A stretch of 64,000 bases of DNA. It comes from JAAYCI01 sp031551695. Its GTDB lineage: Bacteria; Bacillota; Clostridia; Oscillospirales; Ruminococcaceae. Both the position numbers and the translations under genes were made by a program. The first letter of the stretch is position 1, and the number at the start of each line of letters is the position of its first letter. The stretch covers positions 1-64,000 of the forward strand of contig JAVBNG010000018.1 of the NCBI GenBank assembly GCA_031551695.1, written 5' to 3'. Of the stretch, positions 26,259-34,214 are shown in pieces. A model generated the notes under the pieces. That model was not told where the DNA came from and ran no database searches. It saw nothing but the letters and a program-made list of their open reading frames with translations.

Positions 26259-26932
26259 GTTGTTTTCTCCTTTGCTTTTTTTCTGGCGTCGGCATAGCCC
26301 ATCCAAACAATCCACACATAGGCGCATGTTTTCGGGATCATCAGCATGCCGAGCGCCGGGATGCTGTCTGCGAACAATACAACCGGGATGTAGAACAAAA
26401 AGCTGAGCAGCACCGCCAGCCACATGAACCGGAACGCCTTGTCGTGGCTGCGTTTTGCCTCGCGGTAATACAAAACGATGATGAGGGCGCCCAGCAGCGC
26501 GAAGGGGATGTTGCGCCAAATGCCCCAAATCAGCGGCGCGTCGGGGCTGAGCCACCGGTTTTGCGGCAGCAGGCACAGCGCGACGCGCGCGGCGGCCAGC
26601 GTGTAAACCGCCGCAGTAAGCGCGGGCATGCTGCCCTTTTTGTACCGCTGCTGCCACACATGGTACAGCAATACATAAAACACCGTCATGGTAACGGACG
26701 TGACCAGCTTGCCAAAGCCCAACGCCGCGGCGTGGTTGGCCAGCCCGTCCGTAAGCAGCGCGTACATGCGCGGCACCAGGTGGAACGCGTCCCCGCAGCC
26801 GAGGACAATGGCCATCACGCCAAACAGGCGGAACTGCTTTTCACCGCCCGCCAGGCGCAAAACCAGCACGCCCAGCGTGATGACGCAAATCAAATAGGCT
26901 ATTTCAAACACCGGTTCCATAATTGCCTGCAT
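26255..26932 (-). CDS. Seven-helix membrane protein, unknown function
   Basis: Not recognised by function. The 225-residue protein has about seven hydrophobic segments with short loops, a conserved-looking GCGDAFHLVPRMY near residue 45, and ends in a basic tail KKAKEKTT. No transport signature is seen. ATG 26932 follows AGGAGG. It sits between a radical SAM gene (11-bp gap) and the peroxidase gene (4-bp overlap), so all three should be co-transcribed. A role in redox defence is inference from position only. Confidence 0.75.
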   Translation of the reverse strand: MQAIMEPVFEIAYLICVITLGVLVLRLAGGEKQFRLFGVMAIVLGCGDAFHLVPRMYALLTDGLANHAAALGFGKLVTSVTMTVFYVLLYHVWQQRYKKGSMPALTAAVYTLAAARVALCLLPQNRWLSPDAPLIWGIWRNIPFALLGALIIVLYYREAKRSHDKAFRFMWLAVLLSFLFYIPVVLFADSIPALGMLMIPKTCAYVWIVWMGYADARKKAKEKTT

Positions 26933-26943
26933 CGTAATCCCTC

Positions 26944-28017
26944 CTAAGCTTTTGCGGCGGCGAGGGCGTGCACCTCGTCCGCCTGGCCAAACAACGCGCA
27001 CCCGCCGGTGTGCTCTTTTTCAAGAAGGCCACCCTCGCGCAGGCGTGTAAACAGTGGCGAGCGCAACGCCTCGCGCAGCGGCGTTGTTTTCAGGTTGGTG
27101 TCGGCGTACGGCGAAAAGGGGCAAGGCTCCGCGCCGCCGGAGGCGTTGATGTGGAAGAAGCCCCGTCCGGCAGCCAGGCACCCGCCGGCCTCCTTTTCGT
27201 CCCCGGGGAAGGAGAGCACGATCATATCCCCTGCCGCCCGCAGGGCGCTGACGCGGGCGTCCAGCAGGGCGCGGGCGGCATCGTCCAGCGCAAGTTGCGG
27301 GTTTTCCACGGGCACATATTCCACAAACACCACCGCCCGGCAGCCCTTTTTGCGCAGGCCCGAAAGAAAATCGCCGCTTGTGACAAGCGCAAGGTTTTCG
27401 CTCGTTACGGTGATGGACGCGCCAAACAGCAAGTCCCCGGCGGCCAGCCGCGCCATGGCGGCCATGGCCTGTTCATGCACCCCGCCGCCGCGCCGGATAT
27501 CGGTCTCTTCCGCGCCGCCCTCAATGCTGATGATGGGAATGAGGTTGCGGTGCGCTTCAAACAGGGCAAGGCTGTCTTCACCCAGCATTGTTCCGTTCGT
27601 AAACACGGGGAACAGCACCGCCGGCCGCGCCGCCGCTTCTTCCAGCACATCCCGCCGCATCAGCGGCTCGCCGCCCGCCAGCAGCACGGCCACAACACCC
27701 GCCTCTTCCGCCTCGGCAAAAATCCTGCGCCAGTGCCCGCGGGTAAGTTCATCACGGCCACAGCTGTGGTTCGCGCGGTCATAGCATCCGGCGCAGCGCA
27801 GGTTGCACGCCTCTGTGATGCTGGCGATGAGGAAGGAGGGGATATGCTCGCCCGCCTGCGCCAGGGTGTGCCTGCGTTTTTCGGCGCGCGTTGCCGCGCG
27901 CGCGTACCCGGCAAAAAACATGCCCGCTTTGGGGTTTTGCAGCGTGGCACGCAAAATATCCTTCACCAGTTGTTCCACACCGGCGTTCAAGTATTGTTCC
28001 AGCTCAACCGGTCCCAT
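26944..28017 (-). CDS. Radical SAM protein, uncharacterised
   Basis: Radical S-adenosylmethionine enzyme of unknown substrate. The 357-residue protein has the cluster motif CNLRCAGC near residue 72, a glycine-rich LLAGGEPL near 114, and later cysteines CLAAGRG, EPCPFSPYAD and GGCALFG that could hold an extra iron-sulfur cluster as in SPASM-type proteins. It starts 14 bases inside the ohrR gene (ATG 28017, GGAGGGCG upstream), so translation is coupled to the regulator. Confidence 0.85.
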   Translation of the reverse strand: MGPVELEQYLNAGVEQLVKDILRATLQNPKAGMFFAGYARAATRAEKRRHTLAQAGEHIPSFLIASITEACNLRCAGCYDRANHSCGRDELTRGHWRRIFAEAEEAGVVAVLLAGGEPLMRRDVLEEAAARPAVLFPVFTNGTMLGEDSLALFEAHRNLIPIISIEGGAEETDIRRGGGVHEQAMAAMARLAAGDLLFGASITVTSENLALVTSGDFLSGLRKKGCRAVVFVEYVPVENPQLALDDAARALLDARVSALRAAGDMIVLSFPGDEKEAGGCLAAGRGFFHINASGGAEPCPFSPYADTNLKTTPLREALRSPLFTRLREGGLLEKEHTGGCALFGQADEVHALAAAKA

Positions 28018-28444
28018 GTCCGCCCTCCATTTGCCCCAGCAGTTTATACAACAATCCGTACAGCGTTCCCGCTTCTTCAGCGCTCAGGTTTACACATTCC
28101 CCCATGCGCGCGGGAATTTGCAGCGCCCGCTCCCGCAGGGCTTCCCCCTGCGGCGTGAGGGTGACGACCAAATTGCGTTCGTCCGCCTTGGCACGCGCGC
28201 GTGCCACCAGCCCCTGCCCTTCCAGCTTTTTTAAAAGGGGCGTAAGGGTGCCGGAATCCAGAAACAGCGCCGCGCCAAGCTCTTTCACGCCCGCTTGCCT
28301 GCGCTCCCACAGCACCATCATGGTGATGTATTGCGTGTAGGTAAGGCCAATTTCGCCAAGAAACGGCGTGTAGAGCCTCACAATGCCCCGCGCCGCGGCA
28401 TACAGCGGGAAGCACAGCTGGTTTTCAAGTTTTAAAGGATCCAC
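28004..28444 (-). CDS. ohrR: OhrR-like MarR-family peroxide-responsive repressor
   Basis: MarR-family DNA-binding dimer that in OhrR proteins is released from DNA when an N-terminal cysteine is oxidised by organic hydroperoxide. The 146-residue protein starts MDPLKLENQLCFPLYAAARG; the cysteine at position 11 in the LENQLCF motif matches the sensing cysteine of OhrR. The wHTH part includes TYTQYITMMVLWE and SGTLTPLLKKLEGQGLV. GTG 28444 is chosen because GGAGG lies seven bases upstream; an ATG at 28483 lacks a site. Upstream is an AT-rich palindrome that could be its own operator. The usual target, an ohr gene, is not present; the target here may be the peroxidase gene. Confidence 0.88.
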   Translation of the reverse strand: MDPLKLENQLCFPLYAAARGIVRLYTPFLGEIGLTYTQYITMMVLWERRQAGVKELGAALFLDSGTLTPLLKKLEGQGLVARARAKADERNLVVTLTPQGEALRERALQIPARMGECVNLSAEEAGTLYGLLYKLLGQMEGGHGTG

Positions 28445-28500
28445 GGGCACACCTCCGGATAACGGGATTAGTCGGATTTCCATAAGTATAGCACCGTCAA

Positions 28501-28528
28501 AAAATTAAATCAAGCACAATTTAATTTT
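28501..28528. promoter_or_regulatory. AT-rich palindrome, possible OhrR operator
   Basis: AAAATTAAAT (28501-28510) and ATTTAATTTT (28519-28528) are perfect inverted 10-bp arms separated by 8 bp, about 57 bp upstream of the ohrR start. AT-rich inverted repeats of this kind are the usual OhrR targets. The rest of 28445-28754 holds no gene I can support. Confidence 0.5.
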
Positions 28529-28754
28529 ATAAAATTTTTTAAATTTTGGTTGTTGGGCCAACTTCCGCAAGCACTGCGGCGCATGCTGGCAAAGCCGCGT
28601 AAGCGGGCCCGCACTTACCCCGGGGTCCATATCAGCCGTTTCGACAGGAATGCGCCATGCCGAATGGTACAATTAAAAACCACGCATCTGCGTTTTCCAA
28701 CGGTGCAACTGCCGCACCGGAATTGAGGACACGCGAAACAAAGGAGAAATTACG

Positions 28755-29135
28755 ATGAGTTACACAAAAACGATAGCAGCCGGGGAATTGCAGCCCGGTA
28801 TGATGCGAAAGATCACGGTTGAGGGCAGAAGCATTTTGCTTGTCAATTTGGGCGGCGCGTTCTTTGCCCTTTCCAACACCTGCACCCACATGGGCGGCTC
28901 TTTGGCAGACGGTGTTCTGGAGGGCGACGTCGTGCACTGCCCGCGCCACCACGCCGGGTTTGAAGTCAAAACCGGACGCTGCGTCGTCCGGCCGAAGATT
29001 CTGCTTTTCAACGGGCACGCGGCCAGTTTGCCGACCTACCCCGTAAAAGTGGAACAGGGCGCTGTTTGGGTGGATACCCGCCAAATGCCGCCGCCCCCGA
29101 TGCAGCCAACCGCCGGCCAGACAGCGCGGCAATAA
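28755..29135 (+). CDS. Rieske [2Fe-2S] ferredoxin-like protein
   Basis: Small soluble electron carrier of the Rieske type. The 126-residue protein has both cluster motifs: CTH in SNTCTHMGGSLADG and CPRHH in VHCPRHHAGFEVKTGRC, spaced as in bacterial Rieske ferredoxins. A Pro-rich tail follows. ATG 28755 has AAAGGAG upstream. No oxygenase gene is nearby, so its partner is unknown; a link to the divergent OhrR operon is possible because the two share an upstream region. Confidence 0.88.
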   Translation: MSYTKTIAAGELQPGMMRKITVEGRSILLVNLGGAFFALSNTCTHMGGSLADGVLEGDVVHCPRHHAGFEVKTGRCVVRPKILLFNGHAASLPTYPVKVEQGAVWVDTRQMPPPPMQPTAGQTARQ

Positions 29136-29171
29136 CGTCTTTTTTGAGAGCGGCATTGTAAATTCCAATGC

Positions 29172-29227
29172 GCCACATTAAAACAGCGAATGCCTCCGAA
29201 AAGAGGCATTCGCTGTTTTAATGTGGC
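29172..29227. terminator. Long perfect inverted repeat, terminator of the Rieske gene
   Basis: Two perfectly complementary 25-bp arms (29172-29196 and 29203-29227) around a 6-base loop, 37 bp after the Rieske stop. The stem contains runs of A and T in the middle, so a poly-U stretch forms within the 3' arm. Unusually long and exact for an ordinary terminator. Confidence 0.75.
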
Positions 29228-29457
29228 CTATCAAGGCCGGGCGTACCGGAGCCCGCCTTCGCACCGCCCGTTTGGCCTGTTTATGAAACGGTAATAAGAA
29301 AACCAAGACGCAATCTATTTACAGTATAAACCGGGATGTAAGTATGATTTGAAGTATATTGTCGAGAAACTATTTTGGGGGGACGCTTTTCAATCCGGAT
29401 GAAGGCGGACGATGCGGCCACTTATTTTCTGTTTACGTTTGCCGCGGCTACCGGCAA

Positions 29458-29550
29458 TTGTTACAAACATTGAAGAAACTTTCATGAATACATACAAACT
29501 TGAAATTTTTTATTGACAAATCTCCGCTCCCTTCTATATGCTTGGTTCAT
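29458..29550 (+). promoter_or_regulatory. Promoter and likely MurR-controlled region of the etf-LDH operon
   Basis: Contains TTGACA (29513-29518) and TATATG/TATGCT (29535-29542) as promoter, preceded by the dyad-like TGAAGAAACTTTCA (29471-29484) of the kind bound by RpiR/MurR regulators. The whole stretch is strongly similar to 33086-33178 in front of murQ. The 230 bp before it, back to the terminator, hold no recognisable gene. Confidence 0.75.
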
Positions 29551-29591
29551 GCGGACGGTATTCGAACATTGGCATTGGGAAAGAGGGGCCT

Positions 29592-30380
29592 ATGAACATC
29601 ATCGTATGCATCAAGCAAGTGCCGGGCACCAATGATTGCGCGGTGGACCCTGTGACGGGTGTTCTGCGGCGCTCTGGTGTAGAAGCCAAGCTAAACCCCT
29701 ATGACCTGTACGCGCTGGAGACGGCCTTTCGCCTGCGGGAAGCGCACGGCGGGCAAGTGCGTGTTTTGAGCATGGGGCCACCCCAGGCGCAAGACGCTGT
29801 GCGCGAAGCATGTTTCATGGGTGCCGACGATGGGGTGTTGCTTTCCGACAAAAGCTTTGGCGGCGCTGACGTGCTGGCCACAAGTTATACCCTTTCACAA
29901 GGGATACTGGCCATGGGTAATTTTGACCTTATCCTGTGCGGCAAGCAAACAACCGACGGCGACACCGCACAGGTGGGACCCGAGCTTGCGGAATGGCTGG
30001 GTATCCCCAGTGTGTCGAACGTGTCATGTGTTGTGGAAACCGAACACAGTGGGGTGACAGTGGAAATGGACATGGGGCAAGATGTGGAAATATCCCGCGT
30101 GGAATTCCCCTGTCTGTTGTGTGTGGAAAAAGACATTTACACGCCGCGCCTGCCTTCCTACCGACGCAAAAAGGCAATGCGCGAAACGTCGGTACAGACG
30201 CTTGCTTTGGCCGACATAGCCGACCGGAATCCGTCACATTACGGGTTGGATGGCTCGCCCACACAAGTGCAGCGCATTTTTTCTCCCGAGCGTCCGGTCC
30301 GCCAGAACCTTTGGCATGCAGACGCTCCCGTGTTGGCCGAACGCTTGCATAACCACCTGCGCGCCATGAAAATTTTATAA
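29592..30380 (+). CDS. etfB: Electron-transfer flavoprotein beta subunit (LctB-like)
   Basis: Beta subunit of an electron-transferring flavoprotein. The 262-residue protein begins MNIIVCIKQVPGT and shows LNPYDLYALETAFRL and the ADVLATSYTLSQGI/LILCGKQTTDGDTAQVGPELAEWL region that binds nucleotide and FAD in confurcating EtfB proteins. ATG 29592 is chosen with AGAGGGG upstream. It is first in a three-gene unit etfB-etfA-dehydrogenase. That arrangement, with a ferredoxin domain on EtfA, matches the lactate dehydrogenase/Etf complex known from Acetobacterium, where lactate oxidation with NAD is driven by reduced ferredoxin. Confidence 0.93.
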   Translation: MNIIVCIKQVPGTNDCAVDPVTGVLRRSGVEAKLNPYDLYALETAFRLREAHGGQVRVLSMGPPQAQDAVREACFMGADDGVLLSDKSFGGADVLATSYTLSQGILAMGNFDLILCGKQTTDGDTAQVGPELAEWLGIPSVSNVSCVVETEHSGVTVEMDMGQDVEISRVEFPCLLCVEKDIYTPRLPSYRRKKAMRETSVQTLALADIADRNPSHYGLDGSPTQVQRIFSPERPVRQNLWHADAPVLAERLHNHLRAMKIL

Positions 30381-30395
30381 GCAAGAGGTGCTGTT

Positions 30396-31595
30396 TTGGC
30401 AAAGCTGATATTTGACATTGAAAAGATAGATGACAGTGAGGCCTTCATGGCACTGTGCCCCTTCGGGGCCATCGAGCGGGAAAACGGTGGTTTGCATGTA
30501 AATGCCGCCTGCAAAATGTGCGGTGTTTGTGCAAAAATCGGCCCTTTGGGCGCCGCCATTGTGGTGGAGGACACCCTTGCCCCGCAAGTGGACAAAAGCC
30601 AATGGCGGGGCGTTGCAGTGTACGCCGACCATCTGGACGGCCGCCTGCACCCCGTCACCTTTGAGTTGATTGGCAAAGCGCGGGAGTTGGCCGGTATAAT
30701 TGCCCACCCGGTGTGCGCTTTGCTGGTAGGCAGCGATTTGAGCGCCGCCGCGGAAGAACTGCTGCACTATGGGGTCGACACAGTCTGCCTTTATGACCAC
30801 CCTGCGTTGGAGCGATTTCGAATAGAGGCCTATACCGATGCGCTTGAGGATTTTGCGCTGAAGCAACGGCCCTCCTCTATTTTGGTGGGGGCCACCCCGG
30901 TGGGGCGGCAATTGGCGCCTCGCGTGGCCGCGCGCCTGCGCACGGGCCTCACAGCAGATTGTACCGCATTGGAAATGGAAAAAAATACCGATTTGGTGCA
31001 AATTCGCCCGGCATTTGGCGGCAACATTATGGCGCAGATTGTAACACCGGCCCACCGGCCGCAAATGGCCACCGTGCGTTACAAAGTGATGGACGCCCCC
31101 GCCCGGCGGGACACGCCCAGCGGTGCAGTGGTTGTCTGTGCCTTTCCGTGGGAAAAATCGCGTTTCCACGTACAGGTACTTGGGGTACATCCAAAACCAC
31201 AAGTAGCTTCCATCGAAAACGCTGACGTTTTGGTGGTGGCCGGGCGCGGCGTAAAAAAGCAAGAAGAATTGGCCATCTTACAAGAGTTGGCCGCCCTTCT
31301 GGGCGGCCAGCTTGCCTGCACGCGGCCCGTGGCCGAAAGCGGCTGGATGGAAGCAAACCGCCAAATCGGCCTCAGCGGCCGTACGGTGCGCCCAAAGCTC
31401 ATCATCACCTGCGGCGTTTCGGGCGCCATTCAATTTTTGGCAGGTATGGAAGGTGCCGGCCACATCATCGCCATCAACCAAGATGAAAAAGCGCCTATTT
31501 TTAAATTGGCCCACTGTGGCCTGGTTGGCGACTTATATGCTGTGCTGCCGCTGCTTGTCGAACATATCAAAATGGGAAGGGAGGTGCCGGCATGA
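30396..31595 (+). CDS. etfA: Electron-transfer flavoprotein alpha subunit with N-terminal [4Fe-4S] domain (LctC-like)
   Basis: Alpha subunit with FAD at the C-terminal half. Over 399 residues: a short ferredoxin-like N-terminal domain with cysteines in MALCPFGAI (C21) and CKMCGVC (C39, C42, C45), the Etf N-terminal domain, and the FAD domain with GRTVRPKLIITCGVSGAIQFLAGM and INQDEKAPIF. The iron-sulfur domain is the mark of EtfA of confurcating lactate dehydrogenase complexes. TTG 30396 with AAGAGGTG upstream is the only suitable start. It is 15 bp after etfB, and its stop overlaps the dehydrogenase start by four bases. Confidence 0.93.
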   Translation: MAKLIFDIEKIDDSEAFMALCPFGAIERENGGLHVNAACKMCGVCAKIGPLGAAIVVEDTLAPQVDKSQWRGVAVYADHLDGRLHPVTFELIGKARELAGIIAHPVCALLVGSDLSAAAEELLHYGVDTVCLYDHPALERFRIEAYTDALEDFALKQRPSSILVGATPVGRQLAPRVAARLRTGLTADCTALEMEKNTDLVQIRPAFGGNIMAQIVTPAHRPQMATVRYKVMDAPARRDTPSGAVVVCAFPWEKSRFHVQVLGVHPKPQVASIENADVLVVAGRGVKKQEELAILQELAALLGGQLACTRPVAESGWMEANRQIGLSGRTVRPKLIITCGVSGAIQFLAGMEGAGHIIAINQDEKAPIFKLAHCGLVGDLYAVLPLLVEHIKMGREVPA

Positions 31596-32992
31596 GCTTC
31601 AAATGCCCCGATGTAACCGACATCAAAGCGCTCTCGGCCATCCTGAAAAACGACCCCGCACGCGTGCTTACAGGCCAAGGCATTCAAGAGGAATATAGCC
31701 ACGACGAAATGTACGGCGTGTTCAGCGCGCCGGATATTGTGCTGCGTGTGCAAAGCGCCGGCGAGGTTTCCAGCATCATGGCCTATGCTTTTAAAAAAGG
31801 CATCCCGGTAACACCGCGGGGTTCGGGTTCGGGCCTTGTGGGGGCGGCCGTGCCTATACAGCGGGGCATTTTGCTGGATATGAGCCTGATGGACCGTATT
31901 TTGGAGCTGGATGAAAAAAATCTGACCCTGGCGGTGGAACCGGGTGTCCTGCTGATGGAAGTGGCCGCCTTTGCCGAAACGCACGGCCTTTTCTATCCGC
32001 CCGACCCCGGCGAAAAAACAGCCACCATAGGGGGCAACATCAGCACAAACGCGGGCGGTATGCGCGCCGTGAAATACGGCGTAACGCGCGACTATGTGCA
32101 GGCGCTGGAAGTGGTGCTGCCAAACGGCACTTTGCTGGAGCTTGGCGGTAAAGTGGTAAAAAACAGCTCCGGATATGACCTGAAAGACCTCATCATTGGC
32201 GCAGAGGGCACACTTGCTGTTATTACAAAGGCCACTTTGAAGCTGTTGGCCCTGCCGCGCCGAACCGTCAGCTTGCTGGTGCCGTTTCCCTCCATCGCCA
32301 TGGCCATCGGCACCGTGCCGCTCATCATTCAGTCGCAGGCACTTCCCGCCGCCATTGAGTTTTTGGAGCGGGAAGTGATGATGGATGCCGAACAATATCT
32401 TGGCATGCGCTTCCCAGACACCTCTTCAACCGCCTACCTGATGCTGCGTTTTGACGGCAGCAGTATGGAGGAAATGGAACAGGACTATGCGCAGGTGGCC
32501 GAACTGTGCCTTGCGCAGGGCGCGCCGGACGTGCTGATTTCCGACACGCCCGAGCGGGATGAAGCGCTGTGGAAGCCTCGTGGCGCATTCCTTGAAGCAA
32601 TCAAAAACTCTACCACCTATATGGATGAAATGGATATGGTGGTGCCGCGCAGCCACGTGGCCGAAATGGTGGAATTCATTCATACAACAGCCGTGGAGGT
32701 GGATATCCGCATTAAATGTTTTGGCCACGCGGGCGACGGCAACCTGCACGCCTATGTGCTGCAGGACGATCTGCCCGGTCCGGTATGGACGCGGAAAATG
32801 ACCGCCGCTATGGACAAAATTTATGCCAAGGCGCATGAACTGTCGGGGCAGGTGTCGGGCGAACACGGCATTGGTTGGGCGAAGCGCGAATATTTGAAGC
32901 AATCATTGGCGCCTGCATCAATCTCACTGATGCGTGGCATCAAGGCCGTTTTCGACCCCCGGGGCATTTTGAACCCCGACACCGTGATTTAG
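31592..32992 (+). CDS. FAD-linked D-2-hydroxyacid (D-lactate) dehydrogenase, LctD/GlcD family
   Basis: Oxidises a D-2-hydroxyacid such as D-lactate to pyruvate and passes electrons to Etf. The 466-residue protein has the PCMH-type FAD site (VTPRGSGSGLVGAAVP near 75, NISTNAGGMRAVKYG near 150) and the C-terminal catalytic motifs FGHAGDGNLHAYV and SGEHGIGWAK. ATG 31592 overlaps the etfA stop (ATGA). Family members use lactate, glycolate or related acids, so D-lactate is inferred from the Etf partner and from murQ just downstream, whose reaction releases D-lactate. Confidence 0.9.
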   Translation: MSFKCPDVTDIKALSAILKNDPARVLTGQGIQEEYSHDEMYGVFSAPDIVLRVQSAGEVSSIMAYAFKKGIPVTPRGSGSGLVGAAVPIQRGILLDMSLMDRILELDEKNLTLAVEPGVLLMEVAAFAETHGLFYPPDPGEKTATIGGNISTNAGGMRAVKYGVTRDYVQALEVVLPNGTLLELGGKVVKNSSGYDLKDLIIGAEGTLAVITKATLKLLALPRRTVSLLVPFPSIAMAIGTVPLIIQSQALPAAIEFLEREVMMDAEQYLGMRFPDTSSTAYLMLRFDGSSMEEMEQDYAQVAELCLAQGAPDVLISDTPERDEALWKPRGAFLEAIKNSTTYMDEMDMVVPRSHVAEMVEFIHTTAVEVDIRIKCFGHAGDGNLHAYVLQDDLPGPVWTRKMTAAMDKIYAKAHELSGQVSGEHGIGWAKREYLKQSLAPASISLMRGIKAVFDPRGILNPDTVI

Positions 32993-33085
32993 CGCGGCGC
33001 GCACGAAGGAGCAAAACCCGATGTCCACCGGCGGGCTTGTTTGCTGTGTTGTCATATATTTGTTTCTCCGGCGGGCAACCGTCAT

Positions 33086-33178
33086 TTGTCACAAATATTA
33101 AAATAAACTTTCATAATTTTATACAATATTGAAATTTTTTGTTGACAATGCATATCCCTTCGACTATGCTGGGTTCAT
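33086..33178 (+). promoter_or_regulatory. Promoter and likely MurR-controlled region of the murQ operon
   Basis: TTGACA (33142-33147), 17-bp spacer, TATGCT (33165-33170). Upstream shares TTGT.ACAAA, AAACTTTCAT, TACAA..TTGAAATTTTTT with 29458-29550 in the same order and spacing, while the flanking sequences differ. Confidence 0.8.
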
Positions 33179-33205
33179 CCAAACTACATTCGGAGGTTGA
33201 CCCTT

Positions 33206-34111
33206 GTGGAAGAAGAAGTGGCCTTGCTGGCAACCGAACAAAACAACCCGGGCACAATACAAATAGACCAATGCAGCACAGTGGATGTACTGGCTATGAT
33301 TAACCATGAGGATCAAACCGTTCCCGCCGCCGTGGAGCAGGAAATCCCCTCCATTGGAACAGCCGTGGACGGCATCGTGTCACGCATGCGCAAAGGCGGC
33401 CGTCTTCTCTATGTTGGGGCCGGCACCAGCGGGCGGCTTGGGGTATTGGACGCCAGTGAATGCACCCCCACCTACGGCACCCCACCTGAACTGGTAATGG
33501 GTATTATTGCCGGCGGGCAAAAGGCATTGATAAGCTCCATCGAAGGCGCTGAAGACAGCCGCGCAATGGGCGTTGCCGACATGGTCGCCCACCTTGTGGG
33601 CGAAAAAGACTCTGTGGTGGGGATTGCGGCAAGCGGCCGCACCCCCTATGTACTGGCGGCGTTGCAAGAGGCCAGGGCGCGCGGCGCGTTTACGGTGGGC
33701 GTGTGCAATATCAAGGGATCCCTGCTCTCCAAAGTGGCCGATATCGCCATCGAGGTGGATACGGGCCCCGAGGTAATTATGGGTTCTACCCGCATGAAGG
33801 CGGGTACCGCGCAAAAACTGGTGCTCAATATGCTGTCCACCGGCACCATGATCCGTCTGGGCAAGGTATACCAAAACTACATGGTGGACCTGAACGCAAG
33901 CAACCAAAAGCTGCATGTCCGGGCAGTGCGTATTATCCACCTGGTGGCGGGCGTAGAAAAAGATGTGGCGGCGAAGGCTTTGGAAGAGGTGGGCGGGAAC
34001 GTAAAAACCGCCATATTAATGTTGAAGATGGGGGTGGATGCTGCGCAGGCCGAGGCATTGCTGGCACAGCATGACGGTGTGCTGCGCAATGCGCTGGAAG
34101 CGCCGCGATAG
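33206..34111 (+). CDS. murQ: N-acetylmuramic acid 6-phosphate etherase
   Basis: Cleaves the lactyl ether of MurNAc-6-phosphate, giving GlcNAc-6-phosphate and D-lactate. The 301-residue SIS-fold protein has LLYVGAGTSGRLGVLDASECTPTYG with the catalytic Glu in the family block, IEGAEDS, AASGRTPYVL and STRMKAGTAQKLVLNM, all typical. GTG 33206 is chosen because CGGAGG ends nine bases upstream; a TTG at 33197 would touch that site. First gene of an operon with transporter, kinase and regulator. Confidence 0.96.
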   Translation: MEEEVALLATEQNNPGTIQIDQCSTVDVLAMINHEDQTVPAAVEQEIPSIGTAVDGIVSRMRKGGRLLYVGAGTSGRLGVLDASECTPTYGTPPELVMGIIAGGQKALISSIEGAEDSRAMGVADMVAHLVGEKDSVVGIAASGRTPYVLAALQEARARGAFTVGVCNIKGSLLSKVADIAIEVDTGPEVIMGSTRMKAGTAQKLVLNMLSTGTMIRLGKVYQNYMVDLNASNQKLHVRAVRIIHLVAGVEKDVAAKALEEVGGNVKTAILMLKMGVDAAQAEALLAQHDGVLRNALEAPR

Positions 34112-34214
34112 GGCGGCAGCACAGCATATCCCGGCAAGCAGGACGGCACGGTTGGAACGCATTTTTGCTAGCTTCATTTAGAGGAACGAGCCCTAATAAA
34201 AAGGAGGACAAACC

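Noticed and set aside
28638..28673. Promoter for the Rieske gene (TTCGAC and TACAAT)
   Set aside because: The TACAAT box is good, but the spacer to TTCGAC is too long and no better -35 is present, so I did not list it as a feature.
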